DNA from: Laspinema sp. D2d
GTDB lineage: Bacteria > Cyanobacteriota > Cyanobacteriia > Cyanobacteriales > Laspinemataceae
DNA: 64,000 bases
Direction: 5' to 3'
Assembly (NCBI RefSeq): GCF_025370755.1
Contig: NZ_JAMXFC010000007.1
Coordinates: 57,472-121,471, forward strand
Part shown: one piece after another, positions 17,318 through 26,193 of the stretch
Numbering within the stretch: position 1 is the stretch's first letter
How the letters are laid out: each line of letters starts with the position of its first letter
Notes under the pieces: model-generated
The model's input: the letters and a program-made list of their open reading frames with translations, nothing else
Database searches by the model: none
What the model was told of the DNA's origin: nothing
Program-made: the position numbers and the translations under genes

Positions 17318-18025
17318 ATGGATGAAAGATTTACCTCTCGCGATTCTGTACCCAACGTTGAAGAATTAATTCGCGCAACGCCGTTTTTTAATGGATTACC
17401 GGAGTCAGTTGTAGAACGGGCAACGGCGCATATTGTGAGCCGAACCCATCCCCCCAATCAAGTCATTTTGTTGGAAAATGACTGGGGAAGTTCTGTTTAT
17501 TTTTTATTAGAGGGATGGGTTAAAATTCGCACCTATAACCTTGATGGCAAGGAAGTCACTCTCAATATTTTAGGATCCGGTGAAATCTTTGGCGAAATGG
17601 CTGCCTTGGATGAAGTGCCGAGATCGACTGATGTGATTACCCTCGCCCCTACGACGATTGGCAATCTCCCCGCCCAGGATTTTGTGCAGTTAATTCATAC
17701 TGAACCTTTAGCTGGAATTCGGTTAGCCCAGCTCATGGCACGACGCCTACGCCAAGTCAACCGTCGATTACGGTTGCGAGAATCCGATAGTACCTCTCGG
17801 GTGGCAGATATTATCTTATTTTTAGCTGAGGGACAAGGAAAAGAATCTCCTGAAGGGATCGAAATTCCTAATTTACCCCATCGGGAATTAAGTAGTCTGA
17901 GTGGATTGGCTCGTGAAACGGTCACTCGCGTATTAAGTAAACTAGAGAAGAAGGGTTTGATTAAGCGCGATCGCGAGATCCTCTGTATCCCAGATGTCAA
18001 TGCTCTGGAACGGCTCATGGTTTAG
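17318..18025 (+). CDS. Crp/Fnr-family transcriptional regulator
   Basis: This is a 235-aa regulator with an N-terminal cyclic-nucleotide-binding beta-barrel (about 20-140), a long dimerisation helix (about 140-165) and a C-terminal winged HTH (about 170-230). The recognition helix reads 'LSGLARETVTRVLSKLEKKGLI'. The phosphate-binding cassette 'IFGEMAALDEVPRSTDV' keeps the Gly-Glu and Arg-Ser residues that bind cAMP in E. coli CRP, so cyclic nucleotide sensing is plausible. Class III cyclases encoded at 55-60 kb show that the organism makes such signals. It is not NtcA: both the effector region and recognition helix differ from what I recall of that regulator. The ATG at 17318 is supported by AAGAGGA about eight bases before it. 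Confidence 0.9.
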   Translation: MDERFTSRDSVPNVEELIRATPFFNGLPESVVERATAHIVSRTHPPNQVILLENDWGSSVYFLLEGWVKIRTYNLDGKEVTLNILGSGEIFGEMAALDEVPRSTDVITLAPTTIGNLPAQDFVQLIHTEPLAGIRLAQLMARRLRQVNRRLRLRESDSTSRVADIILFLAEGQGKESPEGIEIPNLPHRELSSLSGLARETVTRVLSKLEKKGLIKRDREILCIPDVNALERLMV

Positions 18026-18156
18026 GACCCTGAAGCGCGATCGCCTTGGACTTTCCAAAGGGGCGATCGCCCTCTTGACCCCATGCCCCAGACCCAAATA
18101 CAACCGTTAACGCTTCACCCTAAATCGTTAACGGTTAACTGATTGGACACAATTTG

Positions 18157-18954
18157 ATGGTTGATTTTTCAGACAGTAACCCGAATTCCTCTTCCCAGTC
18201 TCCGAATGCCGATCGCAATTCAGAACCCCTCGTTCCTCCCGATTCCTCTGCGGTCCCAGACTCCCTAAATGGGGATCTTCGAGAACCTTCCGCCCCTCCC
18301 AGCATTTCTGCTCCCTCCGTTGCCCTAGGCAGGCTCCCCAATAATGCCTTAATCCTGGTCGAAACCGCCTTTTTTGCCAGTACCGCCAGCTTGATTTGGC
18401 TGATCAATTATTACTTTCCCCTCGGTCCCGTGTTGCGGATTTTTTTTCCGGTCCCCATCGCCCTCGTTTACCTCCGGTGGGGGAATCGCGCTGCTTGGAT
18501 GGGTGCGGTTGTCTCCGGTTTGTTACTCTCGGTACTCATGGGACCCACGCGCAGCATTCTCTTCGTGGTCCCGTTTGGTCTTCTGGGGGTTTTGCTTGGT
18601 TGTCTCTGGAAGCGTCGCGCCAGTTGGGAAGTTGCGATCTTTTTGGGTTCTCTCCTCGGGGCTTTTGGCTTCTTCTTTCGCCTGTGGCTGTTAGGAATTC
18701 TCGTCGGAGAAGACCTTTGGGTGTATTTAACGATTCAAATGACCGAGATTGCGGACTGGCTCTTTCTGCGGATGGGATTGCTCGTTCAACCCAGTCTCTA
18801 TGTCATTCAAGCCTTAGCCGCAATTTTAGTCTGGGTTCAGAATCTGATCTACCTATTTGCCGTACATTTAGCCGCCTCTCTCCTCCTAGAAAAGATTGGA
18901 AATCCCATTCCACCCCCACCACATTGGGTACAAGTTTTATTGGATGAAGAATAA
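18157..18954 (+). CDS. DUF2232 integral membrane protein
   Basis: This is a 265-aa cyanobacterial membrane protein. A polar Ser/Pro/Asn-rich N-terminus (~50 aa) precedes six to seven hydrophobic segments: 'LVETAFFASTASLIWLI', 'IFFPVPIALVYLRWG', 'MGAVVSGLLLSVLMGP', 'ILFVVPFGLLGVLLG', 'AIFLGSLLGAFGFFFRLW', and a long C-terminal pair. It fits the DUF2232/YybS-like family; transport or energy-coupling roles have been suggested for relatives, and nothing here proves it. The frame opens with a TTG directly before this ATG. It lies between the Crp-type regulator and the CobT-like gene, all on the plus strand. Confidence 0.8.
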   Translation: MVDFSDSNPNSSSQSPNADRNSEPLVPPDSSAVPDSLNGDLREPSAPPSISAPSVALGRLPNNALILVETAFFASTASLIWLINYYFPLGPVLRIFFPVPIALVYLRWGNRAAWMGAVVSGLLLSVLMGPTRSILFVVPFGLLGVLLGCLWKRRASWEVAIFLGSLLGAFGFFFRLWLLGILVGEDLWVYLTIQMTEIADWLFLRMGLLVQPSLYVIQALAAILVWVQNLIYLFAVHLAASLLLEKIGNPIPPPPHWVQVLLDEE

Positions 18955-19059
18955 GTCCACCCAACCCCACAGAGTCCCTCAAGGGTGGGGCTATCTTGAA
19001 CCCCTACATTCCCAGTCCACCCCACCCCCATCCCTGAAGTCTTCCCCACTCAGCCTCTC

Positions 19060-20199
19060 GTGATCCGAATTTACACTCAGCTTGAACAGGGACAACAGTG
19101 GCTCGATCGCTATCGCGGACAGCAACCCCACTTTGCCTGCATTCTCGGCTTTACTGAAACCGGGTTAATTCCGGGGATTTCCGCTGCCGGTGCGACGCCG
19201 CGCGATCGCCAATATACTGCGATCGCCGATGCGGAATTTCTCTACTCCGGTCCCCGTCCCCATCCCCAATATCCCCTCCCGCCTCTCCAAGCTGGAGCCT
19301 CGCCGGTCCTGATTTCTCGTGCAGTCTTAGAAGCCCAAAACATCCCCCTGACGGTCTTTAATGCCGGTTTACCCCATCCCCCAGCAATCCCAGCAGTAGA
19401 CCTAGGAGGGACTCCCGCACGCTGTCTGAGTACCGGCGAAGCTTTGGAACTGGCAACGGTTCAACAGTTATTTGAAGCGGGACTCTATTGGGGCCAAAAA
19501 CTCGCTCAGGAGCATCCAGAGGGCTATCTAATTTTGGGGGAATGTGTTGTTGGGGGGACCACAACCGCTCTCTCGGTATTGATGGATTTAGGGATTGATG
19601 CAAACGGCAAGGTCAACAGTTCTCATCCCCTGTGTAATCATCAGCAAAAGTTGGCCTTGGTACAGGCGGGTTTGGCAGAGGCGCACCGAAATCGGAGCCC
19701 TTTTAAATCGGTTGGTACGGAAATTACGGGTTCTGAATTAGACCCTTTGAGGACGATCGCAGCGGTGGGAGACCCTATGCAAGCGGTAGCCGCAGGCATG
19801 GCGATCGCCGCCAGTCGTCTCTGTGGTGTCCTGTTGGCGGGTGGCACGCAAATGCTGGCGGTTTATGCTTTAATTCGGGCGGTGGCCTCTTATCATGCTC
19901 TCCCCTGGAATAACGATCGCATCGTGGTTGGCACTACCCGCTGGGTTACTGAAGACCCAACTGGGGACACAGTAGGACTCGCTCAAGCGGTTGGCCCTAT
20001 CCCTTTATTAGCAACTCAACTCAGTTTTACCGATTCTCGTTATCCTCAACTCTGTGCTTATGAGCGCGGATTCGTCAAAGAAGGGGTGGGTGCTGGAGGT
20101 TGTGCGATCGCTGCACATCTTTACCAAAACTGGAATCAATCTCAACTCTTACAAGCCATTGAAGCGCTCACCATGCGGTATGCTCGCCTGAGTCTTTAA
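19060..20199 (+). CDS. CobT-like nicotinate mononucleotide-dependent phosphoribosyltransferase (TIGR00303 type)
   Basis: This 379-aa protein belongs to the CobT-related family found in cyanobacteria and archaea (TIGR00303/UPF0284). CobT activates the lower-ligand base of cobamides by transferring phosphoribose from nicotinate mononucleotide. Visible family blocks are 'ILGECVVGGTTTALSVLM' and 'AAGMAIAASRLCGVLLAGGTQM', and a C-terminal 'ERGFVKEGVGAGGCAIAA'. The start is GTG at 19060. No cobalamin riboswitch or other cobalamin gene was seen next to it. Whether the cyanobacterial members really act on a lower-ligand base is not shown by the sequence. Confidence 0.85.
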   Translation: MIRIYTQLEQGQQWLDRYRGQQPHFACILGFTETGLIPGISAAGATPRDRQYTAIADAEFLYSGPRPHPQYPLPPLQAGASPVLISRAVLEAQNIPLTVFNAGLPHPPAIPAVDLGGTPARCLSTGEALELATVQQLFEAGLYWGQKLAQEHPEGYLILGECVVGGTTTALSVLMDLGIDANGKVNSSHPLCNHQQKLALVQAGLAEAHRNRSPFKSVGTEITGSELDPLRTIAAVGDPMQAVAAGMAIAASRLCGVLLAGGTQMLAVYALIRAVASYHALPWNNDRIVVGTTRWVTEDPTGDTVGLAQAVGPIPLLATQLSFTDSRYPQLCAYERGFVKEGVGAGGCAIAAHLYQNWNQSQLLQAIEALTMRYARLSL

Positions 20200-20220
20200 C
20201 CGTTCGCCTCTCGTTGCGCT

Positions 20221-20628
20221 CTATGAATGCACTCTTCTAGCCATCAGCTGTTCTTCTAACTCCGCTATCCGTTGGTAGGCAGCCGTTAATTGGGTGGTCA
20301 ATCGCCGGATTTGAATTTCGGGAGTTAATTCTGAGTCAATATTATTTTGAATGGGTTTCTCGGGTTCATGGCAGTCATTTTTCTCCTTGAGTACATCTTT
20401 ATGTTCTAACTCTTCCGACTCTTCTAAGTTGTTTGAGAGCAAATTCCCGATCGCATAAGCATACCGCTTTCTCAGGAGGGCTTCGGGGGACTCGCTGGGT
20501 GGGGGGGGAACGTTCAAACTCTGCGGTCCCAAACACAGGGAGATTTTTCTATTAAGCTGTTCGATGGTTTGATATAAGTCATCAACTTTATGGTTTAAGA
20601 CATACACTTGGTGCTGTAAGGATTCCAT
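20221..20628 (-). CDS. Small coiled-coil protein, function unknown
   Basis: This is a 135-aa charged protein. An N-terminal heptad-like helix ('HQVYVLNHKVDDLYQTIEQLNRKI') and a C-terminal one ('IRRLTTQLTAAYQRIAELEEQL') are separated by a Pro-rich and acidic linker. No enzyme motif or membrane segment is seen. The stop codon lies about 20 bases from the end of the convergent cobT-like gene. It is probably a structural or adaptor protein. The coding call rests on composition and a good ATG. Confidence 0.6.
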   Translation of the reverse strand: MESLQHQVYVLNHKVDDLYQTIEQLNRKISLCLGPQSLNVPPPPSESPEALLRKRYAYAIGNLLSNNLEESEELEHKDVLKEKNDCHEPEKPIQNNIDSELTPEIQIRRLTTQLTAAYQRIAELEEQLMARRVHS

Positions 20629-20884
20629 ATTTAGACCCCTATTTTTAGGGCTGCTTTGTTCTCTTCAATCTTAGATAAGGTTTGACCCAACCTTGGAATT
20701 CTTTTTAGATTATTTAAGGTTTAAAGATATTTCCCTCAAAACCGGATGAAAATTTAGCTTTTGTTACCCCAGTCTCATTTCACCCTGTCCCTTGAAAATG
20801 CCCCATCGAGTTCGGGGGTCACCCTAGGACTAAGGGCAGTTTTATGGTTAATCGCTCTCCCGTTGAGAATCCATCCCGGGTTGA

Positions 20885-21112
20885 ATGGCCCTCCCAAGGA
20901 GTCAAGATATATTAAGAAAAGTAACAAAATTGACAACAACTTTCCAGGTCCGATTGATAAGGTTTGAAGGCATCCCCGGAGGTGGTAAAACCGTGATGAC
21001 TTCGCTCAACCTAGCCCAATTGACAGCCCAATTGACGGAGAAATCCCTGATTGCCGATTTTTTCCAAAAATCCGAGGGCCGGTGGCATTTAGAAAAACGT
21101 ATCGAGGAATAG
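20885..21112 (+). pseudogene. Possible remnant of a ParA/MinD-type P-loop ATPase
   Basis: This 75-codon frame contains 'RFEGIPGGGKTVMTSLNLAQ' followed by 'KSLIADF'. It matches the start of a ParA/MinD-type ATPase: a strand, a Walker A GGGKT, the 'NLA..L' helix and a second strand. It then stops after 25 codons. No full-length ATPase exists in any frame, so it is either a decayed fragment or chance. The surrounding 20629-21211 region otherwise contains no supported gene and holds the promoter of the next gene. Confidence 0.3.
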
Positions 21113-21211
21113 GATTTGACCGCTAAAATAGGAAAGCATCGGGAAACGAGAAGGGTTTAATTTCTAACCCTTAGACCCGATGATAGTCACCCAGTTTTCC
21201 CAGGGACTGCT

Positions 21212-22426
21212 GTGATTAAACAAAATTCTATTATTAAGCGCGTGAATCGAAGATCTTTTTTAATGAGCCTCAGTAGCCTCGCCCTTGCTCAAGTATTAAG
21301 CGGATGTGGGACTGTTGATCGCCAAACTCTCAAAATTCGGCTGTTGAAAAGTTCCATTCCCGCCCAAGCAATGGGGGAATTCCGCAAGCAACTGGACAAC
21401 CGGGCGGTTTTAAACTTTTCCCCGGCGGCGCAGTTAGACGAGTTGTTTGGACTCCTGCAACAGTGGAAAAAACCCCCCTCTAACACCTCGGGTCCCCGAT
21501 GGAATCTGCCGGGGAGGAATCGGGATGCTGAATCCTCAAAGGTGGCGGATTTGGTGACGTTAGGAAATTACTGGTTAGAACGGGCGATCGCCCAAGAACT
21601 GATTCTCCCCCTGGACCCCACCACTCTGGACCAATGGGACAACCTTCCCTCCCAATGGCAAACCTTGGTCCGACGAAATGCTGAAGGAAAACTAGACCCT
21701 AAAGGTCAGGTTTGGGGCGCACCCTATCGCTGGGGAACCACGGTGATCGCCTATCGGGCGGATAAATTTAGAAATTTAGACTGGACCCCCCAAGATTGGG
21801 GTGATTTGTGGCGTCCGGAACTGCGCGATCGCCTCTCGTTACTGGACAGTCCCCGGGAAGTGATTGGGTTAACCCTTAAAACCCTGGGTCATTCCTACAA
21901 TCGCGATCGCCTTGAGGATCTCCCCGAACTCAAAGATAAACTCCTCGCCCTCCATCAGCAAGCTAGACTCTATAGTTCCGATGCCTATCTGCAACCTTTA
22001 GTCCTTGGGGATACTTGGGTTGCGGTAGGATGGTCTACCGATATCCTGGCAACCATGCAGCGCAATCCTAAAATCCGCGCTGTGGTTCCTCCCTCGGGAA
22101 CAGCGTTATGGTCAGAATTGTGGGTGCGTCCGGCAGGACCCAATCCAGTTAACACAGAAACCCCACCCCCTGTCTCATCCTTAGCGAGACAATGGATTAA
22201 TTTTTGCTGGAACCCAGAAATGGCAGTTCAGCTTTCCCAATTGAGTAAAGCTGCTTCTCCCCTGTTGTTGAATCGGGACCGAGGAGAGTTACCCATTGCC
22301 TTACAAACCGATGGAATACTTTTACCCTCTGCCGAGGCGATCGCCAATAGCGAATTCATCGAACCCCTCACCCCAGAAATTGCGGAAACTTATGAGGCCC
22401 TCTGGCGGGAAATTCGGCTGAGTTAA
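21212..22426 (+). CDS. Putative ABC-transporter substrate-binding lipoprotein (PotD-like)
   Basis: This is a 404-aa periplasmic solute-binding protein. The N-terminus has twin Arg ('NRRSFLMSL') and the lipobox 'VLSGC', giving an acylated Cys at about residue 32. Export by Sec or Tat is therefore likely, with membrane anchoring. The rest follows the spermidine/putrescine-binding fold: 'DLVTLGNYWLERAIAQ', 'VWGAPYRWGTTVIAYR', 'LWRPELRDRLSLLDSPREV' and 'VGWSTDILATM'. The ligand is unknown. No permease or ATPase gene is adjacent. Start is GTG at 21212; a later ATG would remove the twin-Arg motif. Confidence 0.82.
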   Translation: MIKQNSIIKRVNRRSFLMSLSSLALAQVLSGCGTVDRQTLKIRLLKSSIPAQAMGEFRKQLDNRAVLNFSPAAQLDELFGLLQQWKKPPSNTSGPRWNLPGRNRDAESSKVADLVTLGNYWLERAIAQELILPLDPTTLDQWDNLPSQWQTLVRRNAEGKLDPKGQVWGAPYRWGTTVIAYRADKFRNLDWTPQDWGDLWRPELRDRLSLLDSPREVIGLTLKTLGHSYNRDRLEDLPELKDKLLALHQQARLYSSDAYLQPLVLGDTWVAVGWSTDILATMQRNPKIRAVVPPSGTALWSELWVRPAGPNPVNTETPPPVSSLARQWINFCWNPEMAVQLSQLSKAASPLLLNRDRGELPIALQTDGILLPSAEAIANSEFIEPLTPEIAETYEALWREIRLS

Positions 22427-22430
22427 GGAT

Positions 22431-22470
22431 TTAGATAGCCCGATTTTTAGGGCGTTGGGCTATCTAATCC
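22431..22470. terminator. Hairpin shared by convergent genes
   Basis: TTAGATAGCCC (22431-22441) and GGGCTATCTAA (22457-22467) form an 11-bp stem around a 15-base loop containing a T run. The 3' arm lies within the last codons of the minus-strand gene ending at 22447. It probably ends transcription in both directions. Confidence 0.65.
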
Positions 22471-23097
22471 TTGGGAATCGAGCCACAAATTGCAGGCGAT
22501 CGGTTCCGAGGTACAGGTATAACTTCCTAACAGTCTTTGTTGTCGGGTAAATACTCGAATGTTGTACCCATAATCCCTCGCGACTTGCCCGAAATGATTC
22601 AATAACTCATAGCGTTGCAGGTAATCCAATAAACTCCAGCTTTGACGATTGACAATCAGATCCACCGTGCCTATCTCTGCTCCATTCTGGGGGTAGGCTA
22701 ACCAGTTTTCTACCAGTCTATAACCAAACTGTTCGTTCACCCACCATAAAGAAGGAACCGTCACTCCAGTTTGAGAAATTGTGTAATTTGTAGTGATATT
22801 AAATTCGGCTGGATCGATTTCTGGGGGGATGGTTAGGAACTGTAATGGGGGTTTTTCCGGAGGCATCTGTTGGAGTTCTAAAACTGGAGGTTTGCGATCG
22901 TCCGGGGGTACCATGTCCTCTACTGCTTCTAATGCCGGGGTAGCTGTTTGAGTTAACCCAACCCTCGCCCAAAATGGAAATAACCCCAGTAGGAGAAAAG
23001 AGAGGTAAAAACCTGCACCCTCCCAGGTTAAGAGAGACAACAGACTAGAGACAACTGGATTTTGTATTAGATGATTTTTAGCGCGTTCTGAAGTCAT
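22447..23097 (-). CDS. Membrane-anchored or secreted protein of unknown function
   Basis: This is a 216-aa protein. One hydrophobic stretch ('GAGFYLSFLLLGLFPFWARVGL') at residues 27-48 acts as signal or anchor and is followed by 'TQTATPA'. A Pro-rich linker (about 60-90) leads to a globular domain of about 120 residues with 'GVTVPSLWWVNEQFGYRLVENW' in pieces and two Cys near the end ('YTCTSEPIACNLW'), which may form a disulfide. The family was not recognised. It resembles hypothetical proteins restricted to cyanobacteria. It shares a hairpin terminator with the convergent lipoprotein gene. Confidence 0.7.
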   Translation of the reverse strand: MTSERAKNHLIQNPVVSSLLSLLTWEGAGFYLSFLLLGLFPFWARVGLTQTATPALEAVEDMVPPDDRKPPVLELQQMPPEKPPLQFLTIPPEIDPAEFNITTNYTISQTGVTVPSLWWVNEQFGYRLVENWLAYPQNGAEIGTVDLIVNRQSWSLLDYLQRYELLNHFGQVARDYGYNIRVFTRQQRLLGSYTCTSEPIACNLWLDSQGLDSPTP

Positions 23098-23143
23098 AAT
23101 TTTAATTTTAAATCGCTGCTATTCTGACGAAACAGTAACAGTT

Positions 23144-23210
23144 AGAAACCGGATTTATTCCTAAAATTTAGGATGTTTTTTAGACAGTTTTAGCGATAAA
23201 TCCGGTTTCT
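23144..23210. repeat. 15-bp inverted repeat (AAACCGG-type interspersed hairpin)
   Basis: AGAAACCGGATTTAT (23144-23158) is the exact reverse complement of ATAAATCCGGTTTCT (23196-23210), with a 37-base loop. Similar aaacc-gg palindromes occur at 16.0 and 16.5 kb. It lies between two minus-strand genes, about 30 bases after the aldo/keto reductase stop codon. It may serve as a 3'-end structure or be a mobile hairpin repeat. Confidence 0.75.
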
Positions 23211-23239
23211 GGTTCTCCGGTTTAACGATTTCCATAGGA

Positions 23240-24403
23240 TTACCCCCATAACCGCCGACCGGATTTACCCTTGAGGCGATCCTGTGTATCTTCTAAAAGT
23301 GCTGGGATATTCAGTTGTTCGGGACATCGGGGTAAACAATCTCCACAGTTAGTACAGCGATTTCCTTTCATACCGGGAAACCAATGTCCGGCATTTTCAA
23401 ACATGGAATATCGGTATTGACCATAGTCGGTCATTTCATAGGCAACGGCGAGATTTCTTAATCGTAAAATTTCGGGAATATTAATGGTTTCTGGACAAGG
23501 TAAACAGGCATAACATTGACTACATTGGTCTGAACCTAAAACCTGGGTGGCATGGGTTTCTAGGCGGTTGATAGTGTCTTGGGGGATGGGGATAGCGGTG
23601 CTGTCGTTTTGGTTTATGGGGTTCTGGAGAAGGGACAGGCGATCGAGGAGGGTAAGTTCTTCGGGGTTGGCTGCACCAAAACTTAAGGTGGTAATGCGCG
23701 GGTCACTTAACAAGAACTGATAGTTAAATTCGAGGGGGGTTAAGGGATGACAAAGTTGGGAGAGTTGTTCCGGTGGGGTATGGAGTTTTCCCCCTTTGTC
23801 TGCGGGGGAAATAATAAAAATGCCTAAATCTTTTTGATGAGCTAAGGCAACTGCCTCCGCATTCCGTTGGAAAAAATAGTAATAATGCAGATTGATAAAT
23901 TCAAATAAATCGGTGTTAATAGTGGCTAAAATTAAGTCTAAGCTGCCATGAGTCGAAAATCCGAGATGTCGAACTCGGCGATCGCGTAAGGCTTGGTTAA
24001 TCCCTTGCATTCCCCCTTGGGCATCTAACACCCATTCTAAATGTTGTCGGGTATTGATTCCATGAAGGGTTAACCCATCCAAATAATCCACCTGGAGGCG
24101 TTCTAATGATTCATCAATGCACCGTTCCACTTCTTCTGCATTCCCTGTAGGTGGAAGTTTAGTGGTGATGTACAATTGTTCTCGCTGAATTGGAGAGTTT
24201 CCCTGCAACAATTCCATCAGGGCGATTCCGAGGTATTCTTCACTGTCGCCATAACCCCGGGCGGTTTCAAGATGATTGATTCCCCGTTTCACTGCTGCTT
24301 GTACCGTGGCGATCGCATTTTCCGGGGACGCTAAATATCGCATTGTTCCCAGGGAAAAAATAGACAGAAATAGATTGGTTTTTCCAAATCGGCGGTAATC
24401 CAC
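23240..24403 (-). CDS. Aldo/keto reductase with C-terminal [4Fe-4S] ferredoxin domain
   Basis: This is a 387-aa fusion. Residues 1-280 form an aldo/keto reductase TIM barrel ('RGINHLETARGYGDSEEYLG', 'LTLHGINTRQHL', 'RHLGFSTHG'). The C-terminal 100 residues carry two 4Fe-4S clusters: CSQCYACLPCP (about 293-303) and CTNCGDCLPRCP (about 352-363). This is a known cyanobacterial and bacterial architecture. The enzyme reduces an unidentified carbonyl substrate, presumably with electrons from ferredoxin-type clusters as well as NADPH. Start is GTG at 24403. The next gene in the same direction is the bifunctional nuclease gene, about 130 bases upstream. Confidence 0.9.
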   Translation of the reverse strand: MDYRRFGKTNLFLSIFSLGTMRYLASPENAIATVQAAVKRGINHLETARGYGDSEEYLGIALMELLQGNSPIQREQLYITTKLPPTGNAEEVERCIDESLERLQVDYLDGLTLHGINTRQHLEWVLDAQGGMQGINQALRDRRVRHLGFSTHGSLDLILATINTDLFEFINLHYYYFFQRNAEAVALAHQKDLGIFIISPADKGGKLHTPPEQLSQLCHPLTPLEFNYQFLLSDPRITTLSFGAANPEELTLLDRLSLLQNPINQNDSTAIPIPQDTINRLETHATQVLGSDQCSQCYACLPCPETINIPEILRLRNLAVAYEMTDYGQYRYSMFENAGHWFPGMKGNRCTNCGDCLPRCPEQLNIPALLEDTQDRLKGKSGRRLWG

Positions 24404-24536
24404 GATTTACCTTTTTTCCTTAGTTTTCGTTTCGGGGAGGAAGGCCGGGAATTGCGAAATTAGAATGCACAGATCCTCGGGTTGCTCTTGATTCTGAATT
24501 CTTGATTCCCCTTGCTTCCGTATCCCCTGAAACGCT

Positions 24537-25055
24537 CTACGATTCTTGAACTTCTCCACTACCCGAACCAAATTCCTTACGCTGAATGAAATCTTCCGGG
24601 CTAATATTAGAAACAAAATCACGGAACGCTTGCCGTTCTGCTTCATCCGCTTCTCGATCCACGGGAATCGAAGCATCCGCTACGACTTCTTCCATTACCC
24701 AAATTGGGCTGTTGGTCCGCAGTGCTAAGGCGATCGCATCCGAAGGACGGGCATCAATCTCCTTGACTACTTCTCCATGACGAAGCTTCAGGACTGCATA
24801 GAAGGTATTGTCTTGTAAAGTATGAATAATAATCCGGTCTAAACTGATCTCATATTCTTCTAGGATATTCACCATGAGATCGTGAGTTAAAGGCCTAGGC
24901 GGTTTTTGGCTTTCCAGGGCGCTAATAATTGACCTAGCTTGGTCTTGGCCTATATAGATCGGCAGAGCTCGTCGATCTCCGGCGTCTCTGAGCAGCACTA
25001 TGGGACTCCTTGTTGCTGCATCCAATGCAATTCCAGCGACTTTCATCTCAATCAT
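24537..25055 (-). CDS. Bifunctional nuclease family protein (DUF151)
   Basis: This is a 172-aa protein of the DUF151/bifunctional nuclease family. The typical blocks are 'VAGIALDAATRSPIVLLRDA', 'LPIYIGQDQARSI', 'DARPSDAIALALRTNSPIWV', and an acidic tail. Plant homologues have RNase and DNase activity; the substrate in bacteria is unclear. The frame continues to 25103, but the ATG at 25055 is preferred: AAAGAGG lies eight bases before it, and the family begins with MIEM(K/R)V. It is likely cytosolic. Confidence 0.9.
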   Translation of the reverse strand: MIEMKVAGIALDAATRSPIVLLRDAGDRRALPIYIGQDQARSIISALESQKPPRPLTHDLMVNILEEYEISLDRIIIHTLQDNTFYAVLKLRHGEVVKEIDARPSDAIALALRTNSPIWVMEEVVADASIPVDREADEAERQAFRDFVSNISPEDFIQRKEFGSGSGEVQES

Positions 25056-25376
25056 GGGCTCGGCCTCTTTAGAACACGCTATGGGGGATAATGAACTCGA
25101 CACCTCTGAAGCAAGTCTCGTTCTCCTGTTTTAGGCAGGTCCATGCTTCACTATAACGTTAAGGCAAAACGGTTAGGTTCAACCAGAAGTGCAACCGGCA
25201 GGGTCCCTACTTCTGTTCGGCCACTATGCTTTTTTTAGCTTGACAAATTCCAGTATGCCTTCTTCTTTGGCCGCTGAGCTCCCTCTTTTGCCAGGAATTT
25301 AATAAAACATTGGACAGGAAATTGGTAAAAATGGTAACAACCTGTCGAGAATTTATGCAATTTCAAGGAAAAAGCT

Positions 25377-26096
25377 ATGTTTACCGGATTAATTCAGGGA
25401 TTAGGTACGATTGAGGCGATCGGGACAGAAAATCTCAAAATTTCCTGTCATTCCGGCGCTGAGTTGGTGCTCACGGATTTAGCATTAGGGGATAGCGTCG
25501 CTGTCGATGGGGTCTGTTTGACCGTCGTCGAGATTTTGCCCCGAGGTTTTGTGGCGATCGCCTCCCCAGAAACCCTCGATCGCACTACCCTCGGGACCGT
25601 TTCTCATACCTACGTCAATCTTGAAACCTCTCTGCGCGTGGGTAGCAAATTAGGCGGTCATTTTGTCACGGGTCATGTGGATGCGATCGGCTGTCTGCAA
25701 CAGTCTATCCAAACCGCCAGTTCCTGGGAAATGACCTTTACTGCACCCCCCTCTTCCCAACTGCTATGGAAGCGCCAAATTGCCCCTTATCTCGTTCCAA
25801 AAGCAAGCATAGCGGTGAATGGCATCAGTCTAACTATTGCTGAGTGTGATGAACAAGGCACTTACTTTACCGCCGCCGTCATCCCCCACAGCTACGCTGA
25901 AACTAACTTACGCTATCTTCAACTCGGTCACTGGGTTAACCTAGAAGCCGATATCTTAGGCAAATATGTCGGTAAATTCATCCGTTCGAGTTTCGGTTCT
26001 TCTCTATCAGATATTCCCTCTGATGCAGTCCCGTCCTCCCTGTCCAGTTTTGACCAGATTTCTCCCTCTTTTTTGGCAGAACATGGCTACCTCTAA
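25377..26096 (+). CDS. ribE: Riboflavin synthase alpha chain
   Basis: Riboflavin synthase dismutates two molecules of 6,7-dimethyl-8-ribityllumazine to riboflavin. The 239-aa protein has the expected N-terminal MFTGLIQGLG and two homologous beta-barrels. The first barrel has 'GDSVAVDGVCLTV' and 'GGHFVTGHVDAIG'. The second has 'KASIAVNGISLTIAEC' and 'VNLEADILGKYV'. The tail after about residue 208 (Ser/Pro/Asp-rich) is longer than in E. coli. The ATG is supported by AAGGAA. No FMN riboswitch was seen upstream, and no other riboflavin gene is close. Confidence 0.95.
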   Translation: MFTGLIQGLGTIEAIGTENLKISCHSGAELVLTDLALGDSVAVDGVCLTVVEILPRGFVAIASPETLDRTTLGTVSHTYVNLETSLRVGSKLGGHFVTGHVDAIGCLQQSIQTASSWEMTFTAPPSSQLLWKRQIAPYLVPKASIAVNGISLTIAECDEQGTYFTAAVIPHSYAETNLRYLQLGHWVNLEADILGKYVGKFIRSSFGSSLSDIPSDAVPSSLSSFDQISPSFLAEHGYL

Positions 26097-26193
26097 ATTA
26101 ATTTTTTAGTTCCCCTTCACCCCGGCGCATTTTTTTTCCTTGCAGGGGTTGCTTTTGGTTCTAAGGTTTGATATATTATGTTATAATAGAAAT

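Noticed and set aside
17318-18025. NtcA assignment for the Crp-family gene
   Set aside because: The recognition helix and effector region differ from what is known of NtcA; it is only a general Crp-family member.
25140-25376. FMN riboswitch before ribE
   Set aside because: No conserved RFN-element sequences could be recognised in the leader.
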